From Faecalicatena_A orotica (GTDB lineage Bacteria; Bacillota; Clostridia; Lachnospirales; Lachnospiraceae): a stretch of DNA of 64,000 bases. The DNA is taken from the NCBI RefSeq assembly GCF_040545875.1, contig NZ_JBEPMR010000018.1. The stretch is one strand, 5' to 3'. The translations under genes and the position numbers were made by a program. This document shows positions 15,449-23,389 of the stretch, in pieces. Under the pieces are notes generated by a model that had not been told where the DNA came from, did no database searches, and was given only the letters and a program-made list of their open reading frames with translations. Every line of letters starts with the position of its first letter. The first letter of the stretch is position 1.

Positions 15449-18400
15449 ATGAAGAGGAAAGAGAAAAAGGAAGGAAAAATGTTCGGTAAGGTAATCCGCA
15501 CGATTATTTCAGGCGTCCTTGCCATTGTACTGGTTGTGCTGATGGTGGCAGCCAATACTGTGCTTGCGTCAAACGACAGGATGGTAAATTGCATTCTGGG
15601 TGATGTAGACAAGACAATCGACAACTCGAAAGCGGAAACAGAAGGTCTGGACTTAAACTATAACAAGGCAGACTATACAGAAGACGAGATCGGCGATGCG
15701 GAGGCAGACCTGTCCGGGCGGATTTCTCAGGAGGGGATTGTCCTTCTGAAAAACGAAGAGAATATGTTGCCGTTGTCGGAAGACTCTACTTTTAGTTTTT
15801 TTAGTGCGAACACAGCAAAACTGACCGTAGGCGGAGGTATGCTGGGAGGCGGAACCGGCCTCAGGGATGTATATGAGGAAAAGGGAGCGAAAATCAACGA
15901 TACACTCTGGCAGTTCTATGCCGAGGGGGCAGGTAAGGATTACGGACTTGCAAGTGGTTCCATCAGTTTCGGTGATGCCGAGGATTTCCGGATCAACGAG
16001 TGTCCGCTGTCAGAGATTTCGAAGGAAGCACTGGACAGTGTAAAGGATACGGTTCCGGTTTATGTTCTGAAAAGGGTGGCAGGCGAGGGCCGCGATATGC
16101 CCCGTTCCATGTATAACCATGCAGACAGTCAGGAAGATAAAGAGAGAAGCTATCTGGAGCCGGATTCTTCGGAAAGAGAAATCCTGCAGTATTTGAATGA
16201 TAATTATGACAACACCGTACTTGTCGTGAATTCAAATGCGGCACTGGAACTGGACTGGCTGGCTGAGTACCCGAATATTCATTCCGTGATCTATGCCCCG
16301 GGCAGTATGGATTCAGTCACAGATGTACTGACAGGGAAAGTCAATCCCTCAGGTCGTACTGTGGATACATTTGCGGCAGATGCACTGGCATCACCGGCAG
16401 CACAGAATTTCGGGGATTATGCGTATTACAATGAAGACGGAACGGTCACAAAATATAATTATGTCAGCTATGCAGAAGGCATTTATGTAGGCTACAAATA
16501 TTATGAGACGAGATACGAAGACACCGTGCTTGGTCAGGGGAATGCAGGGGAGTTTGACTATGTATCGGAAGTCTGCTATCCTTTCGGCTACGGATTATCC
16601 TACACAGAATTCCAGTGGGAGAACTTCAAAACGGCATGGGACAAAGACACGTGCACAGTCACGGTTGATGTAAAGAATACGGGAGACGTTTCCGGCAAAG
16701 ATGTGGTAGAAATCTATGCCCAGAGCCCATACACGGAATATGATAAGGCCAATGGTGTGGAAAAAGCATCGGTACAGCTTGCCGGCTATGCTAAGACCGA
16801 GGAACTTGCACCCGGCGAGGCGCAGACGGTAACTGTCACATTTAAGGAAGAACAATTAAAAGCATATGACTATAAGGCTGCAAAAACTTACATTTTAGAT
16901 GCCGGAGATTATTATATTACGGCGGGCAGAAATGCCCATGATGCAGTCAATAATATTCTTGCAGCAAAAGGAAATGCTGATGTACAGAAAATGACAGCGC
17001 AGGGAAATGCGGAAATGACAGCAGTTTATGTACCTGAAAATCCAGATGTAGATACAGTTACCTATGCAAAAGATTCCTACAGCGGTCAGGAAATCAGCAA
17101 CCTGTTCGATGAGGCGGCAGGCGATGTGACATATCTTTCCAGAAATGACTGGCAGGGAACATGGCCGGAGCATGACGGCGAGGCGATGGATCAGGTCAGC
17201 ACGTGGGGAAATGAAATCAACGGGACAGATAAAGAAGGCAATCCGGCTTCGTTTGTCTACGGGAAGACGGTCAGCAGTGAACTGCTCGCTAAGATCGACT
17301 CCTTTGACTCCTTAAGCCCTGTGGATCCTAAGAGTTTTGACGATGAAATCGTGTATGGAAAAGACAATGGGTTATCACTGATCGATATGCGTGGTCTGGA
17401 CTTCGATGATGCTCTCTGGGAGGATCTTTTAGACCAGCTGACGGCAGAGGATTACTTTACAATGATTGCACAATCCGGTTACGGGACAGATTTTCTGGAA
17501 TCCGTCAACAAACCGTTCTGTGTTGATGCAGACACCGCGTCAGGACTGATTTACGGCGGTACCGGGGCAATGTTCCCGAATATGATGACACTGGCACAGA
17601 CATGGAATCAGGACCTTGCACTGGAATATGGGACAATGATCGGGAATGAAGCACTGATTGGCGGCGCTGAAGGATGGTACGCCCCGTCCATGAACATCCA
17701 CCGCACACCGTTTTCCGGCAGAAACGGGGAGTATTACTCTGAGGATGCCTTCCTTTCAGGAACGGTTGCTTCACAGGAAGTATACGGGGCCGCATCCAAG
17801 GGCATGTATACATATATCAAACATTTCGCATTTAACGATCAGGAAAACCACCGCGGTGACAGAGAGGGGCAGTTTGCAGTCTGCACCTGGCTGAACGAAC
17901 AGGCGGCACGGGAGATTTACCTGACTCCATTTGAAATGTGCATGAAGAACGGTGACGTAGAGTTGAACTATATCCGGAAAAATGACGACGGGACATACGA
18001 AAACGCAACCCGGGAAATCCGTGCCTGCCAGGCGGTCATGACAGCATTTAACCGTGTGGGATATACATGGACTGGCGCGTCCTATCCGCTGATCACAGGA
18101 ATCTTAAGAGACGAATGGGCATTCAATGGATTTGTCCTGACAGATAACGCAAACACAGGCGTATTCATGGATGGATACCAGATGATCGAATCCGGGGCAG
18201 ACGGGAAACTGACTTATGCGAAAGAATCCGCCCGGTTCGACTTCGATGAAAATGACCCGGCTGTATACCACTATGGAAGAGAAGCCATGCACCGCATGCT
18301 CTATACCATAGCCAACTCCAAAGCGATGAACGGCGCAATGCCGGGAAGTGTATTTAAAGATACGATGACACTGGTGGATAAAGTGAGACTGGCGATCAAC

Positions 18401-18511
18401 ATCATCTGCCCGCTGCTGATCCTTGGCATGGCTGTGCTGACTGTACGCAGATTCAGGAAGAAAAAGGCGAAAGTGAGTGTTGAGTCAACAAGTGGACAGG
18501 AAGAATCTTAA
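15449..18511 (+). CDS. membrane-anchored, domain-swapped GH3 beta-glucosidase (cassette 1)
   Basis: A 1020-residue glycoside hydrolase family 3 enzyme with the domain order inverted. After an N-terminal membrane segment (about 15-35) comes the alpha/beta sandwich that is usually C-terminal (EGIVLLKNEENMLPL near 90). An FnIII-like domain follows (YPFGYGLSYTEF, VKNTGDVSGKDVVEIY), and then the TIM barrel that is usually N-terminal. The barrel has SMNIHRTPFSGRNGEYYSED, KHFAFNDQE and the nucleophile Asp899 in GFVLTDNA. A second membrane segment (about 985-1005) and a basic tail end the protein, so both ends are anchored and the enzyme faces outward. Inverted GH3 enzymes are known from Ruminococcus and Butyrivibrio. 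AAAGGAGG precedes the start. Confidence 0.88.
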   Translation: MKRKEKKEGKMFGKVIRTIISGVLAIVLVVLMVAANTVLASNDRMVNCILGDVDKTIDNSKAETEGLDLNYNKADYTEDEIGDAEADLSGRISQEGIVLLKNEENMLPLSEDSTFSFFSANTAKLTVGGGMLGGGTGLRDVYEEKGAKINDTLWQFYAEGAGKDYGLASGSISFGDAEDFRINECPLSEISKEALDSVKDTVPVYVLKRVAGEGRDMPRSMYNHADSQEDKERSYLEPDSSEREILQYLNDNYDNTVLVVNSNAALELDWLAEYPNIHSVIYAPGSMDSVTDVLTGKVNPSGRTVDTFAADALASPAAQNFGDYAYYNEDGTVTKYNYVSYAEGIYVGYKYYETRYEDTVLGQGNAGEFDYVSEVCYPFGYGLSYTEFQWENFKTAWDKDTCTVTVDVKNTGDVSGKDVVEIYAQSPYTEYDKANGVEKASVQLAGYAKTEELAPGEAQTVTVTFKEEQLKAYDYKAAKTYILDAGDYYITAGRNAHDAVNNILAAKGNADVQKMTAQGNAEMTAVYVPENPDVDTVTYAKDSYSGQEISNLFDEAAGDVTYLSRNDWQGTWPEHDGEAMDQVSTWGNEINGTDKEGNPASFVYGKTVSSELLAKIDSFDSLSPVDPKSFDDEIVYGKDNGLSLIDMRGLDFDDALWEDLLDQLTAEDYFTMIAQSGYGTDFLESVNKPFCVDADTASGLIYGGTGAMFPNMMTLAQTWNQDLALEYGTMIGNEALIGGAEGWYAPSMNIHRTPFSGRNGEYYSEDAFLSGTVASQEVYGAASKGMYTYIKHFAFNDQENHRGDREGQFAVCTWLNEQAAREIYLTPFEMCMKNGDVELNYIRKNDDGTYENATREIRACQAVMTAFNRVGYTWTGASYPLITGILRDEWAFNGFVLTDNANTGVFMDGYQMIESGADGKLTYAKESARFDFDENDPAVYHYGREAMHRMLYTIANSKAMNGAMPGSVFKDTMTLVDKVRLAINIICPLLILGMAVLTVRRFRKKKAKVSVESTSGQEES

Positions 18512-18553
18512 AACGAGTTATGACCAATAAGATTTAACAGATACAGGAAAGCG

Positions 18554-18609
18554 AAAGGGAGCTGCTGTACCGGCTGATGAATGACATCAGCGGTGTAGCA
18601 GCTCCCTTT
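18554..18609 (+). terminator. long stem-loop after the first GH3 gene
   Basis: AAAGGGAGCTGCT opens and AGCAGCTCCCTTT closes a stem of about 25 pairs with a few mismatches and one bulge. GCTGATG/CATCAGC is at the top and the loop is five bases. Only a short T-tract follows. It probably terminates GH3 transcription and shields the abiE promoter downstream. Confidence 0.7.
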
Positions 18610-18616
18610 ACTATCG

Positions 18617-18685
18617 TTGACTTTAGAGGAAAAAACGAATATAATATATTAAACCACACCATTGATGGTGAATTTAGGTGTGGTT
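18617..18685 (+). promoter_or_regulatory. abiE promoter with overlapping AbiEi operator
   Basis: TTGACT (18617-18622) and TATAAT (18640-18645) with exact 17-bp spacing. Just downstream, a perfect 9-bp inverted repeat AACCACACC (18652-18660) / GGTGTGGTT (18677-18685) covers the likely transcription start. AbiEi antitoxins are known to repress their own promoters by binding inverted repeats, so this is the expected operator. Confidence 0.75.
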
Positions 18686-18701
18686 AAGTAGAGGTGGGAG
18701 A

Positions 18702-19310
18702 ATGGTTCAAGAAAAGGATAACGAGATATTAAGAAAACTATTCAGGCAACATAACTATATTATGACTACCGCAGAACTTACATCTGCAAAGCTATATTAC
18801 GCAGATATAAAACGGCTTATAGATGAAGGCTTAATTGAAAGAGTGAAGCGTGGCTACTATTATTGGACTGAAAATTTTGGAGAAAGTGATATTGTAATCA
18901 TCAATCGTCTGTTTCCCGATGCGGTGCTTTGTATGGAAACAGCACTCTTTTATTACAAATACAGCGATAGAAATCCTGCCGAATGGAATTTAGCTATTAA
19001 TAAAAATGTCTCAAGGCAGCGTACTAAAATTGATTATCCATTTATTAAGGCATATCGTGTTGAGCCAGAACTGGTTACGCTTGGAGAAACCACAGGAAAA
19101 ATTGATTTTATTGATGTTTGTATTTATGATCGTGACCGAACCATTTGTGATGTATTGAGGAATATGAATAAGATGGATAAAGAAATTTTTAATAAGGCAA
19201 TACAAGGATATGTAAAAGACCCGAAAAAAAATATCCCCAACCTTATGGAGTATGCCAAAGTATTGCGGGTACAAAAACGAGTTAGGGATTTGATTGGAGT
19301 GTGGTTGTAA
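18702..19310 (+). CDS. abiEi: AbiEi antitoxin (type IV toxin-antitoxin / abortive infection)
   Basis: A 202-residue antitoxin. An N-terminal winged helix (about 5-60: IMTTAELTSAKLYYADIKRLIDEGLIERVKRGYYY, quoted by its ends) binds its own operator. The C-terminal half (LGETTGKIDFIDVCIYDRDRTICDVLRN) matches the AbiEi antitoxicity domain. ATG 18702 follows GAGGTGGGAG; an upstream in-frame GTG lies inside the operator and is rejected. The stop codon shares one base with the toxin start (TAATG), so the pair is translationally coupled. In known systems AbiEi counteracts AbiEii without forming a stable complex. Confidence 0.92.
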   Translation: MVQEKDNEILRKLFRQHNYIMTTAELTSAKLYYADIKRLIDEGLIERVKRGYYYWTENFGESDIVIINRLFPDAVLCMETALFYYKYSDRNPAEWNLAINKNVSRQRTKIDYPFIKAYRVEPELVTLGETTGKIDFIDVCIYDRDRTICDVLRNMNKMDKEIFNKAIQGYVKDPKKNIPNLMEYAKVLRVQKRVRDLIGVWL

Positions 19311-20206
19311 TGGCCGATAAAGCGGCTTCCGTTCTTGCAAAACTAAGAAACAAAGCAAAAGCTTCTGGCATTAGTTATCAACAGTGTTTACAGCTTTTTG
19401 TACAGGAGGAATTTCTGCGGAGACTTTCAAAATCTGGATGTGAGGATAACCTCATTCTCAAAGGAGGTCTGTTTATTTACACACTTACAAACTTTGAGAG
19501 CCGGGCTACCATTGATGTTGATTTCCTGCTCCGGGGTTATTCAAATTCAATGGACAATATTAAAGAGCTGATTAGTAAAATCATTGAAACACCTACAGGT
19601 AATGATTATATCGTGATGACTGCGAAAGGTTTTGAGGAGATCTCACCGCAAAGAAAATATCACGGTATCAGTACACAAATTATTGGGCAAATAAAAAATG
19701 TGAGGGTCCCCTTCAATGTTGATATAGGTGTGGGTGATATTATTGTGCCCAGGGCAGAACAGCGTAAAATCAATACACAGCTTCCAGGCTTTGAAGTTCC
19801 TGTTATCAAGACCTACTCCCTTGAAAGTACTATCGCCGAAAAATTTGATGCAATCCTGCAACGCTTTGAACTGACGGGGAGAATGAAAGATTTTTACGAC
19901 ATCTGCTATCTGGCTAGGACTTTTGATTTCAATGGGGCAAAATTGCAGACTGCAATTTTTGAAACTTTGCAGCGGCGTGGCACTCCCTATGAGAGCAATA
20001 GTTTCAAGCGGATTGTTGCACTTGCCGAAGATGAAGATATGCGAAAGCGGTGGAAATATTTCTTGAAGAACATTAAAGATGATAAGCTTGAGTTTACTGT
20101 TGTGATTGAAGAAATTCAGGCATTCCTTGAACCTGTGTTTGAGGCAATAGTAAATGAAGTTGAATGGCAAGAACAATGGAACACTTCAGTAATGAGTTGG
20201 AGGTGA
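19310..20206 (+). CDS. abiEii: AbiEii nucleotidyltransferase toxin
   Basis: A 298-residue member of the AbiEii/AbiGii nucleotidyltransferase toxin family. The N-terminal catalytic core has LILKGGLFIYTL (about 47-58) and the paired acidic residues of RATIDVDFLL (about 67-76). Further family motifs are VDIGVGD, SLESTIAEKFDAIL and GRMKDFYDI. Related toxins add nucleotides to tRNA acceptor ends or otherwise block growth during phage infection. All core motifs look intact, and with the intact antitoxin this should be a functional module. It sits between a GH3 cassette and a cyclophilin gene and reads like an inserted defence unit. Confidence 0.92.
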   Translation: MADKAASVLAKLRNKAKASGISYQQCLQLFVQEEFLRRLSKSGCEDNLILKGGLFIYTLTNFESRATIDVDFLLRGYSNSMDNIKELISKIIETPTGNDYIVMTAKGFEEISPQRKYHGISTQIIGQIKNVRVPFNVDIGVGDIIVPRAEQRKINTQLPGFEVPVIKTYSLESTIAEKFDAILQRFELTGRMKDFYDICYLARTFDFNGAKLQTAIFETLQRRGTPYESNSFKRIVALAEDEDMRKRWKYFLKNIKDDKLEFTVVIEEIQAFLEPVFEAIVNEVEWQEQWNTSVMSWR

Positions 20207-20301
20207 GAGTATAATGTTATCTCTTATCAAAAATATCATTACAAATCAAAAAATAAAGAAGATAAAATAAAGTATATTAAGAAGCAGAAAGGATATGACA
20301 A

Positions 20302-20937
20302 ATGAAGAAAAAAATATTAATAATCTCAGCCATTATGCTGGCTGCATTCTCACTTGCCGGCTGTCAGTCAAAGACAGAACAGGAACCAGAAGAGCAGGCA
20401 CAGCAGAGTCAGGAAGACCAGAGCAATGCAGACCTCCTGTCAGGAAAGCATCATGCGGAGATAACCGTGAAGGATTACGGCACAATAAAGGTAGAATTAG
20501 ATGCAGATACAGCACCGGTCACAGTGACGAACTTTGTAGATCTGGCGAATGACGGATTTTATGACGGCCTTACATTTCACAGGATCATTTCCGGTTTCAT
20601 GATTCAGGGCGGAGACCCACAGGGAAATGGGACAGGGGGTTCCGGTAAGACAATAAAGGGTGAATTTTCGTCGAATGGTGTGGAAAATCCGATCTCACAT
20701 GAACGCGGAGTCATCTCGATGGCCCGGTCCCGGGACTATGACAGTGCCAGTTCCCAGTTCTTTATCATGCATGAAGACACAGACTCATTAGACGGAGAGT
20801 ACGCGGCATTCGGGCATGTGACAGAAGGCATGGAGATCGTGGATAAAATTTGTGAAGATACAAAAGTAGAGGATGGCAACGGCACCGTTGCGGCAGAAAA
20901 CCAGCCGGTAATTGAGACAGTGAAGATTATAGATTAA
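20302..20937 (+). CDS. cyclophilin-type peptidyl-prolyl isomerase lipoprotein
   Basis: A 211-residue protein. A signal peptide with lipobox (AAFSLAGC, Cys about 20) anchors it to the outer face of the membrane. A Gln/Glu-rich linker precedes the cyclophilin domain (about 50-211) with FHRIISGFMIQGGDP, ISMARS and SSQFFIMH, the catalytic Arg/Phe/Gln set. It would catalyse proline isomerisation in exported proteins. AAAGGA precedes the start. It has its own terminator and does not look functionally linked to the AbiE genes upstream or the BlaI/BlaR genes downstream. Confidence 0.93.
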   Translation: MKKKILIISAIMLAAFSLAGCQSKTEQEPEEQAQQSQEDQSNADLLSGKHHAEITVKDYGTIKVELDADTAPVTVTNFVDLANDGFYDGLTFHRIISGFMIQGGDPQGNGTGGSGKTIKGEFSSNGVENPISHERGVISMARSRDYDSASSQFFIMHEDTDSLDGEYAAFGHVTEGMEIVDKICEDTKVEDGNGTVAAENQPVIETVKIID

Positions 20938-20969
20938 GTTTTTATAATGATACAAATATAAAATCAACA

Positions 20970-21037
20970 AAAATGAGCGTTTAAAGTATGACAGAGTGTC
21001 TTTAAAGATATGATGGATTCTTAAGCGCCCATTTTTT
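20970..21037 (+). terminator. terminator after the cyclophilin gene
   Basis: AAAATGAGCGTTTAA (20970-20984) pairs, with two G-U pairs, with TTAAGCGCCCATTTTTT (21021-21037). The loop is long. Confidence 0.55.
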
Positions 21038-21050
21038 ATCTAAAATAAGA

Positions 21051-21107
21051 TTGACGCATCTGGGTTTAATGTGTTAAACTCACAATAAAGGTTGAATAAA
21101 TTAAACC
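21051..21107 (+). promoter_or_regulatory. promoter and tandem dyad operators for the BlaI-like repressor
   Basis: TTGACG (21051-21056) and TAAACT (21075-21080) form a promoter with 18-bp spacing. Two dyads overlap and follow it: GTTTAA-TGTG-TTAAAC (within 21062-21081) covers the -10, and GGTTgAATaaATTaAACC is at 21090-21107. BlaI/MecI repressors bind such paired dyads and are released when the sensor protease is activated. The ribosome binding site AAGGAGG is at 21111-21117. Confidence 0.65.
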
Positions 21108-21125
21108 CACAAGGAGGATGAACCA

Positions 21126-21488
21126 ATGGATACACCGAAAGTTTTTGAAAGCGAATACCGTTTCTGTCTGATTCTGTGGGAGAATGAACCCGTTGGGAGC
21201 ACACAGCTTGTTAAGCTCTGTAAAGAAAAGCTGGGCTGGTCCAAGGCAACAACCTATACAGTCATCCGCCGTCTTTCGGAACGCGGCGTTTTGAAGAATG
21301 AAAATGCCGTTGTAACATCTCTCATTTCAAAAGACGAGGTGCAGGCAGCGGAAATTGATGAACTGTTGGAGAAAACCTTTGAAGGCTCACTTCCCGCATT
21401 TGTTTCGGCATTTACAAGACACAAAAAGCTGTCATCAGAACAGATAGAGGAAATCCGCCGAATGATTGATTCTTATGAGGAGGAATAA
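21126..21488 (+). CDS. BlaI/MecI/CopY-family repressor
   Basis: A 120-residue winged-helix repressor: FRFCLILWENEP at the N-terminus, LGWSKATTYTVIRRLSERGVL as recognition and wing, and a helical dimerisation tail (about 75-120). In this family, cleavage between the two domains by the partner protease relieves repression. The partner gene follows after two bases. The usual regulated target is a beta-lactamase or PBP2a. Here no such gene is adjacent, so the pair may only control itself or a distant gene. Confidence 0.92.
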   Translation: MDTPKVFESEYRFCLILWENEPVGSTQLVKLCKEKLGWSKATTYTVIRRLSERGVLKNENAVVTSLISKDEVQAAEIDELLEKTFEGSLPAFVSAFTRHKKLSSEQIEEIRRMIDSYEEE

Positions 21489-21490
21489 GC

Positions 21491-23113
21491 ATGGAGGCAG
21501 TTTTTTTACAACTTCTGAACATGAGTATTGCAGGCAGCTGGATGATTTTTGCAGTGATGCTTTTACGTTTCCCGTTAAAGAAAGCGCCAAGGTGGGTTAC
21601 CTGTGTACTCTGGGGCTTAGTTGGCATCCGGCTTATTTTTCCGTTTTCAATTGAGAGCATTCTCAGTCTTATTCCAAGTGCCCAGACGATACCGGAGAAT
21701 TTTGTTCATATGGAACAGCCGGCAATCAGCAGCGGGATTGATGTAGTTAACCAGATTATGAACCCGGTCCTGTCACGGCAGTTTGCACCCGATCCTGCAT
21801 CCAGTGCAGACCCACTGCAGATTATTACATATATCGTGTCTGTCATCTGGCTGATCGGGATGGCACTCATGTTGTTATATATGGTTTGTAGTTTTTTTAT
21901 ACTAAAGGCCATAATGAGGACGGCCGTGCGGGTGCGCGGAAATGTATGGCAGAGTGAGCGCGTCAGGTCTCCTTTCGTATTGGGGATGATCCGTCCCCGG
22001 ATTTACCTGCCCTTCCACATGAGTTCTGCAAAGATGAAATACGTAATAGCACATGAGAAGGCCCATATACGCCGGCATGATCACTGGACAAAACCGATAG
22101 GATTTTTAGTCTTAACAGTGTATTGGTTTAATCCGGCCATATGGGCAGCATATATCCTGCTATGCCGTGATATCGAAGTGGCCTGTGATGAGAGTGCGGT
22201 CAGAAATATGGGGGTGGACGAAAGGAAATCCTATTCTATGACGCTGCTTTCTTTTGGAAGCGGGCATCATACACCGGCAATCTGTCCGCTGGCATTTGGT
22301 GAAGGAAACATCAGACAGAGAGTTAAAAATGTTCTGAATTATAAAAAACCAGTATTGTGGATGCTGATTGCAGCAGTAATTGTATGCACGGCTGTGGCAG
22401 TATGTTTCATGACAAATCCAAAAGAAAAGATTCAGAAAGTGGATGCACTGGAAGTAGCTGTTAAAGAAGCAATACTTGAGTATTGGAAAGACGACAGAGA
22501 AGAAGTTGATTTTCAATGTGAAAGCCATGTGACTCTGGCTGAGCTGTCAGGGGAACGTACGGACGAAAAGACAGGAAAGACGATTGAAACAAAAGAGGTT
22601 TATGCAATGGTATGTGAACAGTCAGTCAGCTATGACGAGGAGCCGTTCACACTTGTAGGTGCAAGTTCCATGCCGGCAGTGCTGAGCTTTGACGTGGCTT
22701 CAGATGGTTCTTACAATCTCACAGATTATTGGGTGCCTCAGGACGGGGATTATAATGAGCCCAGTATCAGGGAACGTTTTGCGGCCCTCCCGCCGGAGGT
22801 GGCAGAAGAGGCGCTGGATACGCAGAAGTATGCGGTTTCACAGATACAGGACTGCTATACGCAGATTGTAGAGTATGGCGATGTGGACACGGCCCGGATT
22901 TTAGAAAAACTATTCGATGTGATTATGGCGTCACCAGATGAAATGTTGAGTCCACAAGATATCATACAGGCACATCCGGTAGAATATCGTGAGCTTATTT
23001 TCTATAACGATTACACCGTGCAGTATATACGTTCAAAAATCAAGGAAGACAAGGTTTCAGGAACAGAAGCGGAAGTCATGCGGCGTATCATGGCTGAGCT
23101 GACCGGGGAATAG
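21491..23113 (+). CDS. BlaR1-like M56 membrane metallopeptidase
   Basis: A 540-residue membrane protease-sensor. N-terminal transmembrane helices (about 5-60, 115-140) flank a cytoplasmic M56 domain with the zinc site HEKAH (188-192) and ACDESAV as the third-ligand region. Another membrane helix lies near 290-315 (VLWMLIAAVIVCTAVAVCFM). The extracellular C-terminal part (about 320-540) is not a recognisable penicillin-binding domain, so the signal may not be a beta-lactam. GAGGAGG precedes the start. It acts with the BlaI-like repressor. Confidence 0.88.
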   Translation: MEAVFLQLLNMSIAGSWMIFAVMLLRFPLKKAPRWVTCVLWGLVGIRLIFPFSIESILSLIPSAQTIPENFVHMEQPAISSGIDVVNQIMNPVLSRQFAPDPASSADPLQIITYIVSVIWLIGMALMLLYMVCSFFILKAIMRTAVRVRGNVWQSERVRSPFVLGMIRPRIYLPFHMSSAKMKYVIAHEKAHIRRHDHWTKPIGFLVLTVYWFNPAIWAAYILLCRDIEVACDESAVRNMGVDERKSYSMTLLSFGSGHHTPAICPLAFGEGNIRQRVKNVLNYKKPVLWMLIAAVIVCTAVAVCFMTNPKEKIQKVDALEVAVKEAILEYWKDDREEVDFQCESHVTLAELSGERTDEKTGKTIETKEVYAMVCEQSVSYDEEPFTLVGASSMPAVLSFDVASDGSYNLTDYWVPQDGDYNEPSIRERFAALPPEVAEEALDTQKYAVSQIQDCYTQIVEYGDVDTARILEKLFDVIMASPDEMLSPQDIIQAHPVEYRELIFYNDYTVQYIRSKIKEDKVSGTEAEVMRRIMAELTGE

Positions 23114-23162
23114 ACAAAAATGTAATGTTAGTACTGTTTTTATATTTCATAAGATTTAGGTT

Positions 23163-23196
23163 AAACAGGCATATCTCTCAGGAGGTATGCCTGTTT
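23163..23196 (+). terminator. hairpin terminator after the BlaR1-like gene
   Basis: Perfect 11-bp arms AAACAGGCATA (23163-23173) and TATGCCTGTTT (23186-23196). The T-run is short. Confidence 0.65.
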
Positions 23197-23260
23197 GACT
23201 TCCGGAAAAGGATTGAATTGCAGGTTATGTCCTCCAAGATGACAATTCGTGAACAACCTA

Positions 23261-23357
23261 TTGTCAAATTGTTAAATTTATTTAAAATAAAAGCATAAGT
23301 TTTGTGCAAAGTAATTACTGCAATCTTATGCCAAAAGGATATATCAGCGCTGATATA
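23261..23357 (+). promoter_or_regulatory. promoter and palindromes upstream of the second GH3 operon
   Basis: TTGTCA (23261-23266) and TAAAAT (23283-23288) with 16-bp spacing. Downstream in the leader, GCATAAG (23293-23299) is inverted as CTTATGC (23325-23331). An 18-bp perfect palindrome TATATCAGCGCTGATATA lies at 23340-23357. These could be repressor or activator sites for the glycosidase operon. Confidence 0.5.
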
Positions 23358-23389
23358 GGAAAAAAGGATAATTAGGGAGGACAACATTT

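Noticed and set aside
18678..18701. GTG start for AbiEi
   Set aside because: It lies inside the inverted-repeat operator and lacks a ribosome site; ATG 18702 has one.
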